Origin: Pseudomonadota bacterium
GTDB lineage: Bacteria > Myxococcota_A > UBA796 > GCA-2862545
NCBI GenBank assembly: GCA_005776945.1
Contig: SXOB01000059.1
Coordinates: forward strand, 1-64,000
Reading direction: 5' to 3'
Length of the DNA stretch: 64,000 nt
Shown: in pieces, positions 9,189 through 17,846 of the stretch
How positions within the stretch are numbered: position 1 is the first letter of the stretch
Layout: the number at the start of each line of letters is the position of its first letter
Position numbers and translations under genes: made by a program
The notes under the pieces: model-generated
Databases searched by the model: none
Told to the model about the DNA's origin: nothing
Seen by the model: only the letters and a program-made list of their open reading frames with translations

Positions 9189-9968
9189 GTGGTGATGCGC
9201 GAGGGCGACGTGCGCTTTGGGTGGCCGTTCAATTTGGGTTCACTGGCGAACGCCGGCGTCCTTTCCGTGGCGATCCTGGTCCTCACGATGGCCCGCGCAG
9301 CCCGTGCCTCCGACGGGGATCGGTTGGCGGGTGCGGGCGACGACGCCGGAGCTGCGGCCGCCTACGCGCGGGAGGTCCTCACCCGCCCCGACGACCCGAC
9401 GTTGCTTCAGAAGTTGGGGGCCGCTCGGTACAAGGCCGGCGATTACGACGGCGCCGCGCGCGCCTTCGACTGGGCCTTCCGTGAGGGGGCTGGCCCCGAA
9501 GCGCTGTTCAACGCGGGTCACGCCTATTGGCTGTCGGGGCGCCTCGAAGAGGCGGTGGACCGGTATCGGGCCGCGGACCGCCTTGGCGCCGGCGGAACGG
9601 CTGCAGATCACGTGTCACGCGTAGAGGAGGAACTCGCCGCGCGTCGGGCGGCCGCGCCTCCTCCTCCTCCTCCTCCGGAATCCGGCGAACAAGAGTCGCC
9701 GCCGCCGCCGCCGTCCGAGGGCGGGGAACCGCCGCCCCCGTCGGAGGGGGGAGAGCCGCCGCCCGACGCGGGTGAGCCCCACGAGGGCGCTGGCGAGGAG
9801 GGCGAAGGGGAACCGCCGCCTTCGGAGGCCGGTGCGACCCAAGGGGGGACGCCGGAACCGAGCGAGGAGGGGATGACGGCGGCACAAGCCGAGGCCCTGT
9901 TGGACGCGGTCGACGAAGGCCATCCGCCGCTGACCGTGTCCGGCCGCCCCGGGGACAAGCCATGGTGA
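9189..9968 (+). CDS. BatC-like TPR protein with Pro/Glu-rich tail
   Basis: 259 residues; GTG 9189 is favoured by AGGAGG 8 nt upstream. A hydrophobic segment at about 20-37 (GVLSVAILVLTMARA) is a signal/anchor. Residues 40-140 form two to three tetratricopeptide repeats (LQKLGAARYKAGDYDGAARAF, LFNAGHAYWLSGRLEEAVDRY). From about 155 to 235 the protein is low complexity, made of repeated PPPP, SEGGEPPP and GE units, probably an extended, disordered spacer. It ends with a short charged segment before the batD overlap. In other MoxR/Bat operons a TPR protein lies between batB and batD, so the role is inferred from order plus domain. The Pro/Glu tail is unusual for the family. Confidence 0.83.
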   Translation: MVMREGDVRFGWPFNLGSLANAGVLSVAILVLTMARAARASDGDRLAGAGDDAGAAAAYAREVLTRPDDPTLLQKLGAARYKAGDYDGAARAFDWAFREGAGPEALFNAGHAYWLSGRLEEAVDRYRAADRLGAGGTAADHVSRVEEELAARRAAAPPPPPPPESGEQESPPPPPSEGGEPPPPSEGGEPPPDAGEPHEGAGEEGEGEPPPSEAGATQGGTPEPSEEGMTAAQAEALLDAVDEGHPPLTVSGRPGDKPW

Positions 9969-11566
9969 TCGCGTGGCTCGGCGTCTTCGCCCACGCCGTC
10001 GAGGCTCGGTTGCAGCTCGACGTCGCGCGCCTCGAGGTGGGCCAATCCACCGCGATGCGGATCCACGTGATCGACGGCCGACCCCAGACGGCTCCGCCCG
10101 TCCACGTGCCCGAAGGCCTTTCGGTGCGGTTTGTCTCCGGGGGCAGCTCCTTCCGGTCCGGGCCCGGCGGCTTCACGGAGATTCGGACTTTCGAATACGA
10201 GTTGACGGCGTTGGAGGCTGGTAGTCATACCGTTGGCCCCTTCAGCGTCGCCGTTGGCGGCTCGGCCGTGGAGACGGGCGCCAGTCCGGTGCTCGTCACG
10301 CCTCGCCTTGAGCGGGGAAGCGACCCGCTGCGCGTGGAGGCGCGCTTCGAGCCTTCCCAGATCGTCGAAGGCCAGGTCACCATCTACCGGGCTCGCCTCG
10401 AAGCGCGCGGTGCCGAGCCCGAGGTGCGGTGGCGACTGCCCGCGCTCAACGGCCTGCGTTTGCCTCAGGGCGCGGAGACGCGCGAGGAGCGCAGCGCGAT
10501 TCAGGACCCGTCGGGCCGCATCGGTGTGCGCGAGGCGATCGTCCCCGTGGTGCCCACCGGAGTTGGAACGTTGTCGGTGGGGCCCGCGTTGGCCGAACTC
10601 GCCGTGCGCACGGGCCGCCTCGACTTCTTCGGCTTTGGAGCCACCCGTCGTCAGGCCCTGCCGACAACGGCCGCTGAACTCGTCGTGGTGCCGCTACCGT
10701 CGCCGCAGCCTGAGGGATTTTCTGGCCTCGTTGGCGACTTCGTCGTGCGCAGCCGGGTCGACCGCACCGAGGTCGCGGTGGGCGATTCGGTCACGTGGAT
10801 TGTCGACCTGCTTGGCAACGGGCTCGTCGACAGCGTCAAGCCGCCGGCGTTGGCCGACGGGCCCAGTTGGCGGGTCTACCCAGGCGAGGTCCAGACGGGC
10901 GGCGCCTACGTGGAGGGGGGCTGGGAAGGCCGCGCGACGCTTCGTCTGGCCATCGTTCCGACCGCGCCGGGGGTCCTCGACCTGCCGGATGGCGCGTTGG
11001 TCGTGTACTCCCCCAAAGCCGGGGACTACGTGACCCTCGATTTGCCCCTTCCGGCGCTGCAGGTCGAAGGGGTGGCCGTCGCGGCCGAGATGGAGTCGTT
11101 CGCGACGGCGCCACGGATCCAGAAGGACGAGGTGGTTGACCCGTGGCCGCCGGCATCGGCCTGGGGGACGATGACGACCCTCTCGTTCGACCGGGCGGTG
11201 CCAGCGCTCCTCTTGGGATCCGCGATTCCTGGCGCGCTGGCGGCCGTGCGTTCACTCGCAGGTCTTTGGCGGCGTCGTCCGGTCCGCTCTGACCCTGTCC
11301 TCACGCGTGCGAGCCAGCTCTTCGCGTCGTTGCCAATGGAGCCCGCGAGCCGGATCGAGGCGCTGGACCGCATTCTACGGCTCGCCTTGGCCCGTCGCGT
11401 CCCTGGAACCCTCGATCGGGACACCGCGATCGCTACGCTCGCGGAGCCTGGGCGCAGCCTTGTCGGGCGAGCTGGCGAGCTGCTGGATCGCGTTCGCGTC
11501 GCGGGCTTGGACGGCGATCCGGAGGCGGCCGTGCGCGACGCCGTCGGCTGGCTGGAGGGGCCGTGA
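9962..11566 (+). CDS. batD: BatD-like oxygen-tolerance protein
   Basis: 534 residues, ATG at 9962 overlapping the preceding stop. A signal peptide (MVIAWLGVFAHAVEA) leads into several periplasmic Ig-like beta domains characteristic of BatD: FEYELTALEAGSHTVGPFSV at about 78-97, then RVDRTEVAVGDSVTWIVDLLGNG, and PGVLDLPDGALVVYSPK near 340. One membrane helix lies at about 412-435, then a cytoplasmic helical tail. This matches BatD in length and architecture. It is translationally coupled to the BatE-like gene (GTGA at 11563). Confidence 0.9.
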   Translation: MVIAWLGVFAHAVEARLQLDVARLEVGQSTAMRIHVIDGRPQTAPPVHVPEGLSVRFVSGGSSFRSGPGGFTEIRTFEYELTALEAGSHTVGPFSVAVGGSAVETGASPVLVTPRLERGSDPLRVEARFEPSQIVEGQVTIYRARLEARGAEPEVRWRLPALNGLRLPQGAETREERSAIQDPSGRIGVREAIVPVVPTGVGTLSVGPALAELAVRTGRLDFFGFGATRRQALPTTAAELVVVPLPSPQPEGFSGLVGDFVVRSRVDRTEVAVGDSVTWIVDLLGNGLVDSVKPPALADGPSWRVYPGEVQTGGAYVEGGWEGRATLRLAIVPTAPGVLDLPDGALVVYSPKAGDYVTLDLPLPALQVEGVAVAAEMESFATAPRIQKDEVVDPWPPASAWGTMTTLSFDRAVPALLLGSAIPGALAAVRSLAGLWRRRPVRSDPVLTRASQLFASLPMEPASRIEALDRILRLALARRVPGTLDRDTAIATLAEPGRSLVGRAGELLDRVRVAGLDGDPEAAVRDAVGWLEGP

Positions 11567-12228
11567 CATCCTTGGCTGCAGCCGCCGCACGCGCTGGAAC
11601 GCTTGACGACGCCGCGGAGGCCGTGCGCACCGATCCGGCGATGACGCTGACACTGCTGACGCCCGCCGCCGAGCTTGGACAGCTTTCGGGAATCGGCTGG
11701 TACGACCTGGGGCTGGCCCGGGGCCGTGTCGGCGATCTGCCGAGTGCGGTGGCGTCGCTGCGGAGGGCCAGCGAGTTGCGGCCGCGCGACGGCGACGTCG
11801 CTGAGGCGTTGGCGGTGGCGCGTTCGATGTTGGACGGCGCACCACCGCCGGTGCAGCCCCCGGCGTTGTGCTGGTTTCTGACACCCTTTGAGGCTGCGGT
11901 GGTGGCGGCGCTGACGATGGGTCTCGCAGCGCGCAGCTTGTGGACGCGGCCCACGCTCGGGGCTTGGCTCCTTTGGGGTCTTGGCGGCGCCGGCGCCGCC
12001 GTAGCGGGCTCGGCGCACGCGACGATGCGCGACGCCCCCGTCGCTGTCATTCAGGTCGCGACCGCGGTGCGCGACGCGCCGGAGGCGTCGGCGACGCGGT
12101 CGCACGACTTGGCCCTCGGCTCCGAGGTGGGTGTGGTAGCCGAAGAGGGGGCGTGGCGGCTGGTCCTCGATGGCGAGAACCGGCGGGGTTGGGTGCCCCA
12201 GGGCGCGCTGATCGAGGTCGTGCGCTGA
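11563..12228 (+). CDS. BatE-like TPR/SH3 membrane protein
   Basis: 221 residues, GTG at 11563 overlapping the batD stop. Residues 1-90 carry TPR-like helices (WYDLGLARGRVGDLPSAVASLRRASELRPRDGDV). Two membrane helices follow (about 103-150: TPFEAAVVAALTMGLAARSLW and LGAWLLWGLGGAGAAVAG). The end is an SH3-like domain (VRDAPEASATRSHDLALGSEV ... GWVPQGALIEV). TPR plus two helices plus SH3 is the BatE organisation. It closes the second half of the Bat operon; a separate small lipoprotein gene follows after 65 nt with its own ribosome site. Confidence 0.85.
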   Translation: MTSLAAAAARAGTLDDAAEAVRTDPAMTLTLLTPAAELGQLSGIGWYDLGLARGRVGDLPSAVASLRRASELRPRDGDVAEALAVARSMLDGAPPPVQPPALCWFLTPFEAAVVAALTMGLAARSLWTRPTLGAWLLWGLGGAGAAVAGSAHATMRDAPVAVIQVATAVRDAPEASATRSHDLALGSEVGVVAEEGAWRLVLDGENRRGWVPQGALIEVVR

Positions 12229-12293
12229 AGGCGGGCCAGACACATTAGGGACGGGCCGCTTGCCGTCGGGTGTTGGCGGCGTGGAGGAATCCC

Positions 12294-12785
12294 ATGGTGG
12301 CTTCGATGCTCGTCGCGGGCCTGATGATGTGTGCCGCGAAACGCGAAGACCTCACGGAGGCTGAGCAGGACCACATCCATGCCCTTGAGGTCTGGATGGA
12401 GCCGAAGCAGATCAAGGGTTGGTACAAGCTCAAGACCGTCGCCGAGCGGGATCAGGCCCTCAAGGATGCTGGTCTATGGGATCGCTTTTACAGCTACGAC
12501 GCCGAGTTGCGCGCTGCGATCATCGCAGGCGAAGTTCGGACGGGCTGGACGGGCGACCGCGTCTACATGGCGTGGGGGCCCCCGCACCAGAAGAAGCGCC
12601 TGACGGGGCGCAATGCGGGCCGCAGCGAAGGCCTCGTCTACCGGTTCGAAGTGGCGGGCGACGGGTCGGTCATGGTGTGGGCGCCGGGCAGCAAAGAAAC
12701 CTACGGAGCCGTAGGCAAGTACACGATGGAAGTCGTGCTCGACGACAATGTCGTGGCCGAGATGAACAAGAAGGACGGCTGGTAG
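12294..12785 (+). CDS. Small putative lipoprotein, unknown function
   Basis: 163 residues. The ATG at 12294 is preceded at 5 nt by GGAGGA (12283-12288), which decides the start. The N-terminus MVASMLVAGLMMCAAKRED looks like a lipoprotein or secretion signal, although MMC is not a textbook lipobox. The mature part contains GWTGDRVYMAWGPPHQKKR, a turn-rich motif of the kind seen in small BamE/SmpA-like envelope lipoproteins, then VYRFEVAGDGSVMVWAPG. The family is not firmly recognised. It may be cotranscribed with the Bat genes. It ends 12 nt from the convergent gene at 12798. Confidence 0.7.
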   Translation: MVASMLVAGLMMCAAKREDLTEAEQDHIHALEVWMEPKQIKGWYKLKTVAERDQALKDAGLWDRFYSYDAELRAAIIAGEVRTGWTGDRVYMAWGPPHQKKRLTGRNAGRSEGLVYRFEVAGDGSVMVWAPGSKETYGAVGKYTMEVVLDDNVVAEMNKKDGW

Positions 12786-12797
12786 GCCGCGACCGCC

Positions 12798-14033
12798 TCA
12801 GGGGTCCATCGTGAGGCCGCTCAGCGCGCCGATCGAAAGGGGTGTACCTGCGGACACGGTGGTCGTGCTGTCCGTCCGCCAGACCTCGTTGCCGTCGATC
12901 CACCAGGCCGAGCCGTCCCAGTCGACGGTGAGCCCAACGGCCGTTGGACTCGTGGTCCAGGTGTCGGCGCTCGCGTCGCCGGCGAACGCGTCGTCCGACC
13001 GCACCCGCGACAACGTGCCGTCGGGGTCCCGCGTCCAGACGTCACCGTTGGCCGGATCGACGGCGAGGTCGGTCGGCGAGGACGCGTAGGTGAGCGCTGG
13101 CCCCGGCACCGGCGTCCCATCGGCCCCCATCGTGTGGTGTTGGACCGTGCTGCCGTCGAGCACCCACACGCCGGTCGTCGACGCGGCCACGGCCGTCGCT
13201 GTCGCGCTCACGACCACGCCAACTCCGGGGTCTGCACCGAGCACGAGCTCGCGGATGGCGGCGGGGTCGTAGGCGACGACGCCCTCGGCGGAGGCGAACC
13301 AGAGCGTCCCGTCGCGGCTGCCCGCGACATCCGTCGTTCCGGACTCCCGGACGCGCCAGGTCGCGACGGAGGATTCGCCGAATCCGGCGCCGACGTACCC
13401 AAGCAGCGCTCCCGAGGAGGTGACGGCCCAGCCGATGCCGAAGGCGTCAACCGTGGCGGTCACGGGGTCGCCGTCGGCCCCGAGGTCGAATGCGGCCGTC
13501 GTGTAGAAGTTGCCGCCGGCAAGGTCATTGGGGTCGACGCCCCAGGCGCCGCCTTCGCCGAGCAGCCACAGGTGGTGGCTCATCGGGGACAGGATGTAGT
13601 TGAAGGGGACGTCCCCGTCGGCGACCGACGACAGGCAAACCTCGACCACCGGCGCCGTGTTGGGCACCCAGCTCTCCGAGGCCCGGATGTTGGTGTCGGG
13701 TTCGATGACGCCGCGGCGCGCTTGGACGCGCCAGTAGCCGACGTCGACTGCGATGAAGCCGAAGCTGCCGTCGGTGTGGCCGTACAGCGCACCCGTCGGA
13801 TCGAAGACGTCGACTTCCGGCGAGACGATCCAGTCGTCGAGCGGGTCGAAACCGTCGAACTCGATGCGGAGGTCGGAGACGCCGTCGATGTCGCAGCCGT
13901 CGACTGTGGTGTCGGTGGGCGTGCCCGTGGGGGGCGGTTCGGGATTGTCGGTTTCCGTGTTGGAGGGCCCGGTTCCGAACTGGGGCCCGCAGCCTAGGGC
14001 CAACACAACAATCGACATGGACGCTCCATTCAT
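12798..14033 (-). CDS. Putative lipoprotein with beta-propeller-like repeats
   Basis: 411 residues. ATG at 14033 overlaps the stop of the response-regulator gene (ATGA), with GGAGGA upstream; a second ATG at 14018 is also possible. The N-terminus (SIVVLALGCGPQFG) is a lipoprotein-type signal followed by a Thr/Pro/Asp-rich linker typical of surface lipoproteins. The body has spaced repeats such as WAVTSSGALLGYVG, LWFASAEGVVAYDP, VWVLDGSTVQHH, DLAVDPANGDVWTRDPDGTLSR and AWWIDGNEVWRTD. These resemble NHL/TolB-like propeller blades. It is the last gene of the kinase-regulator operon, so it may be the sensed or regulated surface component; that link is inferred only from position. Confidence 0.8.
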   Translation of the reverse strand: MNGASMSIVVLALGCGPQFGTGPSNTETDNPEPPPTGTPTDTTVDGCDIDGVSDLRIEFDGFDPLDDWIVSPEVDVFDPTGALYGHTDGSFGFIAVDVGYWRVQARRGVIEPDTNIRASESWVPNTAPVVEVCLSSVADGDVPFNYILSPMSHHLWLLGEGGAWGVDPNDLAGGNFYTTAAFDLGADGDPVTATVDAFGIGWAVTSSGALLGYVGAGFGESSVATWRVRESGTTDVAGSRDGTLWFASAEGVVAYDPAAIRELVLGADPGVGVVVSATATAVAASTTGVWVLDGSTVQHHTMGADGTPVPGPALTYASSPTDLAVDPANGDVWTRDPDGTLSRVRSDDAFAGDASADTWTTSPTAVGLTVDWDGSAWWIDGNEVWRTDSTTTVSAGTPLSIGALSGLTMDP

Positions 14034-15388
14034 GGGGGATCTTCCTCCGACCACTCGGCTTCGCGGCGGTAAATCGTGCGGGCAGTGATCCCGAGCAGGT
14101 TGGCGGCGAGGTTCTTGTCCCCGCCCGTCGCGCGCAGCGTCTCTTCGATGAGGCGCCGCTCGACGACTTTGAGGGGCGTGCCAACCGAAAATGCGATGGC
14201 CTTGCGGGCCTCCGCGCGGCCGGCACGGAGTGCGGGCGGCAGGTCGTCCACGCCGAGCCGATCGTCGCGGCCGAGGACGACGGCGCGTTCGATGGCGTTC
14301 TCCAATTCGCGGACATTGCCTGGCCAGCGCCAGGCGACCAGGGCCTCGATGGCCCCGCTCGTCATGCCGCGCGCAGGCCGGTCGTTTTTGGCGGCGACGC
14401 GCGCCAGAAAATGCTGGGCGAGGAGAGGGATGTCTTCGGGCCGTTCCCGCAGCGGCGGCACCGTGATTCGGATCACGTTGAGGCGGTAGTAAAGGTCCTC
14501 GCGGAAACGTCCCGCAGCGACCTCCGCTTCGATGTCCCGGTTCGTCGCGGCCACGACGCGGACGTCCGCGTGAATCGTGTCCGTGCCCCCCACGCGTTCG
14601 TACTCTCCATCCTGCAGGACGCGCAGGAGCCGGACCTGCAGGGCGGGCGTCGTTTCGCAGATTTCGTCCAAGAACAAGGTGCCAGCGCGAGCGAGGTCGA
14701 ATCGGCCCTCTTTGCGGCCCGCGGCGCCCGTGAAAGCGCCCTTTTCGTAGCCGAAGAGCTCCGATTCCAGAAGCGATTCGGGGATGGCGGCGCAATTCAC
14801 CGTGACGAGGCGGCCTTCGCGGCGCCGGCTCTGGCGGTGCAACATCCGCGCAAGGTGGCCTTTGCCCGTGCCCGACTCGCCGGTGAGCAGGACGGTCGCG
14901 TCGGACGGGGCGACGACTTCGACTTCGTCGAGCAGGCGCCGGGTGGCGTCGCTGGTCCCCACCCACTCCGTCGAGCCGACTTCGGCCAAACGTTCCCGCA
15001 GCCGCCGGTTCTCCACGCGGAGGGCCCGCTTTTCCAACGCCTTGCGGACGGCGGCGATCAACTCGACGCGCTTGAGGGGCTTGGAGACGAAGTCGTAGGC
15101 TCCCTCTTTCATGGCTTCGACGGCCGTTTCGACGGTGCCATAGGCCGTCATCACGACGACCTCCATGTCGGGGTCGACGACGCGGGCCGCCTTGAGCAGG
15201 TCGATGCCCGTCATCCCAGGCATCTTCAGATCGGTGAGCACGAGGTCGACGCGATGTTCGCGCAGGAGTTCCATCGCCGCGCGCCCCGACGCCGCGTGCA
15301 CGACATCCAGGCCCTCTCGCGAAAGGATGCGCTCCAACGTGACGCGGTTGGCGTCGTCGTCGTCGACGACCAGGACGAAGGCCTTCAC
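14030..15388 (-). CDS. NtrC-family sigma-54-dependent response regulator
   Basis: 452 residues with all three expected domains. Receiver 1-120: acidic pocket VVDDDD, phospho-acceptor D53 in LTDLKMPGMTG, K104. AAA+ domain about 140-370: Walker A GESGTGKG (170-177), the sigma-54 contact loop GAFTGA (217-222), and GTLFLDEI as Walker B. Fis-like helix-turn-helix at the C-terminus (AANLLGITARTIYRREAEW). It should activate sigma-54 promoters when phosphorylated. The upstream histidine kinase overlaps it by 4 nt and is its likely partner. Targets are unknown; no clear -24/-12 element was recognised nearby by eye. Confidence 0.97.
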   Translation of the reverse strand: MKAFVLVVDDDDANRVTLERILSREGLDVVHAASGRAAMELLREHRVDLVLTDLKMPGMTGIDLLKAARVVDPDMEVVVMTAYGTVETAVEAMKEGAYDFVSKPLKRVELIAAVRKALEKRALRVENRRLRERLAEVGSTEWVGTSDATRRLLDEVEVVAPSDATVLLTGESGTGKGHLARMLHRQSRRREGRLVTVNCAAIPESLLESELFGYEKGAFTGAAGRKEGRFDLARAGTLFLDEICETTPALQVRLLRVLQDGEYERVGGTDTIHADVRVVAATNRDIEAEVAAGRFREDLYYRLNVIRITVPPLRERPEDIPLLAQHFLARVAAKNDRPARGMTSGAIEALVAWRWPGNVRELENAIERAVVLGRDDRLGVDDLPPALRAGRAEARKAIAFSVGTPLKVVERRLIEETLRATGGDKNLAANLLGITARTIYRREAEWSEEDPP

Positions 15389-17205
15389 GCGGCACCCTTA
15401 TCGCCGGCTGCGGGGCGTGACGGCAGGTGCAGCGTGACCACGGTGCCACCGCCGTCGCGGGCCGCCAATTCGAGGCGCCCTTCGTGGTCGTCGAGGATTT
15501 GGCGCGTGATGGCGAGCCCGAGCCCGGTGCCGCCGGCCCTGGTCGTGAAGAAGGGTTCGCCGGCGCGGTCCATGTCTTCCTGACTCATGCCGGCGCCATC
15601 GTCCTCCGCGAGGACTTGGACGCCGTCGGCGTCGCCCACGACGCGCAGGGTGAGGTGTTGGGCACCGGCGTCCACCGCGTTGCGGACGACGTTGAGGACG
15701 GCCTGCCTCAGTTGGGCGCCGTCGACATGTTGGGGCGGAACGTCTCCAATCTCCGTGTCGAGCGCCACGCCACGGCGCTCGAGTTCTGGCGCCATCAAGC
15801 GCGAGACTTCCCGCAACATGGCGCCAAGGTCCTCGGGACCGGGCGTCGCAGGTGGGCGTCGGGCAAGCTGCAGGTAGTGGGCGGTGACGCGGGTGAGGCG
15901 CTCGATCTCGCCCGACACGATGGCGAGGAGGTCCCAGGCTTCCGTCTTCCGTTCGGGATCGAGGGCGGTGAGCTCGTCGGAAAGCAGCTCGGCGTTGAGC
16001 GAAAGCGCGTTGAGGGGGTTGCGGATTTCGTGGGTGACCTGGGCGAGCATCTGGCCCACGAGGGCGAGGCGTTCGGAACGGGCCAGCCGCTCCTCGGACG
16101 CCCGTGCGTCGGTGACATCGAGCGTGACGACGAGACGGCCCGCTTCGCCAAAGGGTGCGGAGCGCACGGCGTGGGTCCGCCCGCTGCGTGGGATCGTGCC
16201 CGTGTGCCGGAGGGCTTCGGGCAGCTGGTCGCCGACGGTGACCTGCCAGACGCGGCTCGCCTCAGGGTTCACGAGCGTCAGGTGGCCGCCCTCTTCGACG
16301 AGGAGGCCCTCGTCGAGGCCATCGAGGACGCTCGCGAGGTAGCGGCTGAGCCGATTGAGTTCATCGGCGCGTTCCACCAGCGTTCGGTCGCGGGCCTGGA
16401 GCGTTCGCACCATCGCGTTGAAGGCGGCGGAGAGGGCGGCGATTTCGTCGGAGCCGCGCACGTCGACCTGCCGGTCCCACTCGCCTCGGGTGACGCGGTC
16501 GACTTCGTCGGTCAGCGTTCGGATTGGCCGCAGCGCATAGAGCACGGCGCCAACCATCGCAAGCGAGACGAGGGTGGCGAGCGCGGAGCCGCCGAAAGCG
16601 AGCGCGGTGGCGCGCGTACGTCGCGCTTCGGTGGCGGCGCCAAGGTCGGCGACTCGGCCGTGGGCGAGCTCGCGCAACTTGGCGACCTCGTCCGACATGC
16701 GCGCAATGTCGGCCCGCAACGCCGTGGTAGACGGTTCGGTCAGGCCCCCTGCGTCGGCCGCCGCGCTGCTCCTCGTTCCGGCCTCCACCACGGCATCGTT
16801 GAGGTCCGCGAGGCGGTCGAGCTGGGCCGTCGCCTTGTTCGCGAGCGCGCGGTCTTCGGCGTCCAACGCGAGAGCGCGGACGGCCTCCGCATGGATGCGG
16901 GCGACCCCAACGGCTTCGCTGAGCGCCTCGCCGTAGACTCTGGTCGCTGGAACCGCGCCGGGTCGGGCTTCGCCTCGCAAAAGGCGGTCGACGTCGGCGG
17001 CGAGGCGCTGCTGAAACAGGCTCATCGCGTCGACGTCCTGGGCCAGGGGCAGCCAGGCATTCGTGACGAGGGCCTGCATGCGCGCGACGTCGCGCCACTG
17101 GACGAGGAGGAAGCCGAGCGCGAGCTGGCTCGCCACCTGCGCGACGAGAAAGGCGGCGACGATGCGGAGGCGAAGGCTGCGGGGCGCGGCCGGCGCGACG
17201 GGCAT
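15385..17205 (-). CDS. Membrane sensor histidine kinase (HAMP-PAS-like-HisKA-HATPase)
   Basis: 606 residues. First membrane helix at about 12-32 (IVAAFLVAQVASQLALGFLLV), a periplasmic helical sensor region to about 200, a second helix (ALAFGGSALATLVSLAMVGAVLYAL), then HAMP (LRPIRTLTDEVDRVTRG). A PAS-like segment (VLDGLDEGLLVEEGGHLTLVN) precedes the H-box HEIRNPLNALSLN with His392. The HATPase domain shows N box (NVVRNAVDAG), G1 (EDDGAGM) and G2 (GGTGLGLAI). It autophosphorylates and should phosphorylate the adjacent NtrC-type regulator. The start overlaps the stop of the PEGA-like gene upstream (ATGA at 17203-17207). Confidence 0.96.
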   Translation of the reverse strand: MPVAPAAPRSLRLRIVAAFLVAQVASQLALGFLLVQWRDVARMQALVTNAWLPLAQDVDAMSLFQQRLAADVDRLLRGEARPGAVPATRVYGEALSEAVGVARIHAEAVRALALDAEDRALANKATAQLDRLADLNDAVVEAGTRSSAAADAGGLTEPSTTALRADIARMSDEVAKLRELAHGRVADLGAATEARRTRATALAFGGSALATLVSLAMVGAVLYALRPIRTLTDEVDRVTRGEWDRQVDVRGSDEIAALSAAFNAMVRTLQARDRTLVERADELNRLSRYLASVLDGLDEGLLVEEGGHLTLVNPEASRVWQVTVGDQLPEALRHTGTIPRSGRTHAVRSAPFGEAGRLVVTLDVTDARASEERLARSERLALVGQMLAQVTHEIRNPLNALSLNAELLSDELTALDPERKTEAWDLLAIVSGEIERLTRVTAHYLQLARRPPATPGPEDLGAMLREVSRLMAPELERRGVALDTEIGDVPPQHVDGAQLRQAVLNVVRNAVDAGAQHLTLRVVGDADGVQVLAEDDGAGMSQEDMDRAGEPFFTTRAGGTGLGLAITRQILDDHEGRLELAARDGGGTVVTLHLPSRPAAGDKGAA

Positions 17206-17774
17206 CAGGTACCGGAGGCGTAGAAGGCGCCGGTCCCGCTGACCTCGGGCGCGCGACCCTCGGTGAGTTGGAGCACGATGGGCGAGGTGCCGTCAACTTG
17301 AATCTCGCCGGTGGCCCATACGACGGTCCCCGACGCGTTGCGCACGCTGAGCGAGTGACGGCCGGGAGTGAGGGTCACGGTGCGCGTTTCACCAGCGTCG
17401 ACCGTCATCTTCTGGTCGTCGAGCCGGAGGGTGACCGGCTCGCTACCGACGACGCGAATGTCGACGGCGACGGGGCCTGCGTCGCCGATCGGGGCGACGT
17501 CTCCGGCACTGAGGCCGGTCCGGCCGACGACGACGACGGCGACGCCGTCGGGCGGGATCGTGACCGTCAGATCGCGGACGTAGCCGCCCACCCATGCGCG
17601 GATCTTCCGCTCGCCAGAGGTCACCTGAACGCGGACTTCGCCAGGCCACGTGAGTTCGGCCACGCGATGCCCGTCCACGGTGAATTCGGTTGGCACTTTG
17701 GCATCGACCACAAGCGTCCCCATGGGCAGGGTCGCTTGGGAAAAGGCGAGGGCAGCGGTCCAGAACGTCAACAT
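17205..17774 (-). CDS. Secreted PEGA-like beta protein heading the two-component operon
   Basis: 189 residues from ATG 17774, with GAGG a few bases upstream. A signal peptide (MLTFWTAALAFSQA) is followed by two related beta-rich modules. The first (GTLVVDAKVPTEFTVDGHRV ... KIRAWVGGY) has a PEGA-like look. The second runs from about 120 (VTLRLDDQKMTVDAGE ... LTPGRHSLSVRN). PEGA modules are thought to act as surface-layer or extracytoplasmic binding domains. Being the first gene of an operon with a sensor kinase suggests a periplasmic accessory of signal perception; this is inference. Confidence 0.7.
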   Translation of the reverse strand: MLTFWTAALAFSQATLPMGTLVVDAKVPTEFTVDGHRVAELTWPGEVRVQVTSGERKIRAWVGGYVRDLTVTIPPDGVAVVVVGRTGLSAGDVAPIGDAGPVAVDIRVVGSEPVTLRLDDQKMTVDAGETRTVTLTPGRHSLSVRNASGTVVWATGEIQVDGTSPIVLQLTEGRAPEVSGTGAFYASGT

Positions 17775-17846
17775 GAGGACCTCGGGACCGCCACTAACCC
17801 TTGGTTCGCACGGATCGCTGCGATAGCGGCGGGGCCGGAGGAAGAC

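Noticed and set aside
9655-9900. Repetitive Pro/Glu/Gly codon stretch as a mobile-element repeat
   Set aside because: It stays in frame in the BatC-like gene and encodes a low-complexity tail; there are no flanking repeats.
12798-15449. An 883-codon open frame on the minus strand spanning two genes
   Set aside because: It reads the lipoprotein in frame but then runs out of frame through the regulator gene, whose own frame has all NtrC motifs. The length is an artefact of high third-position GC.
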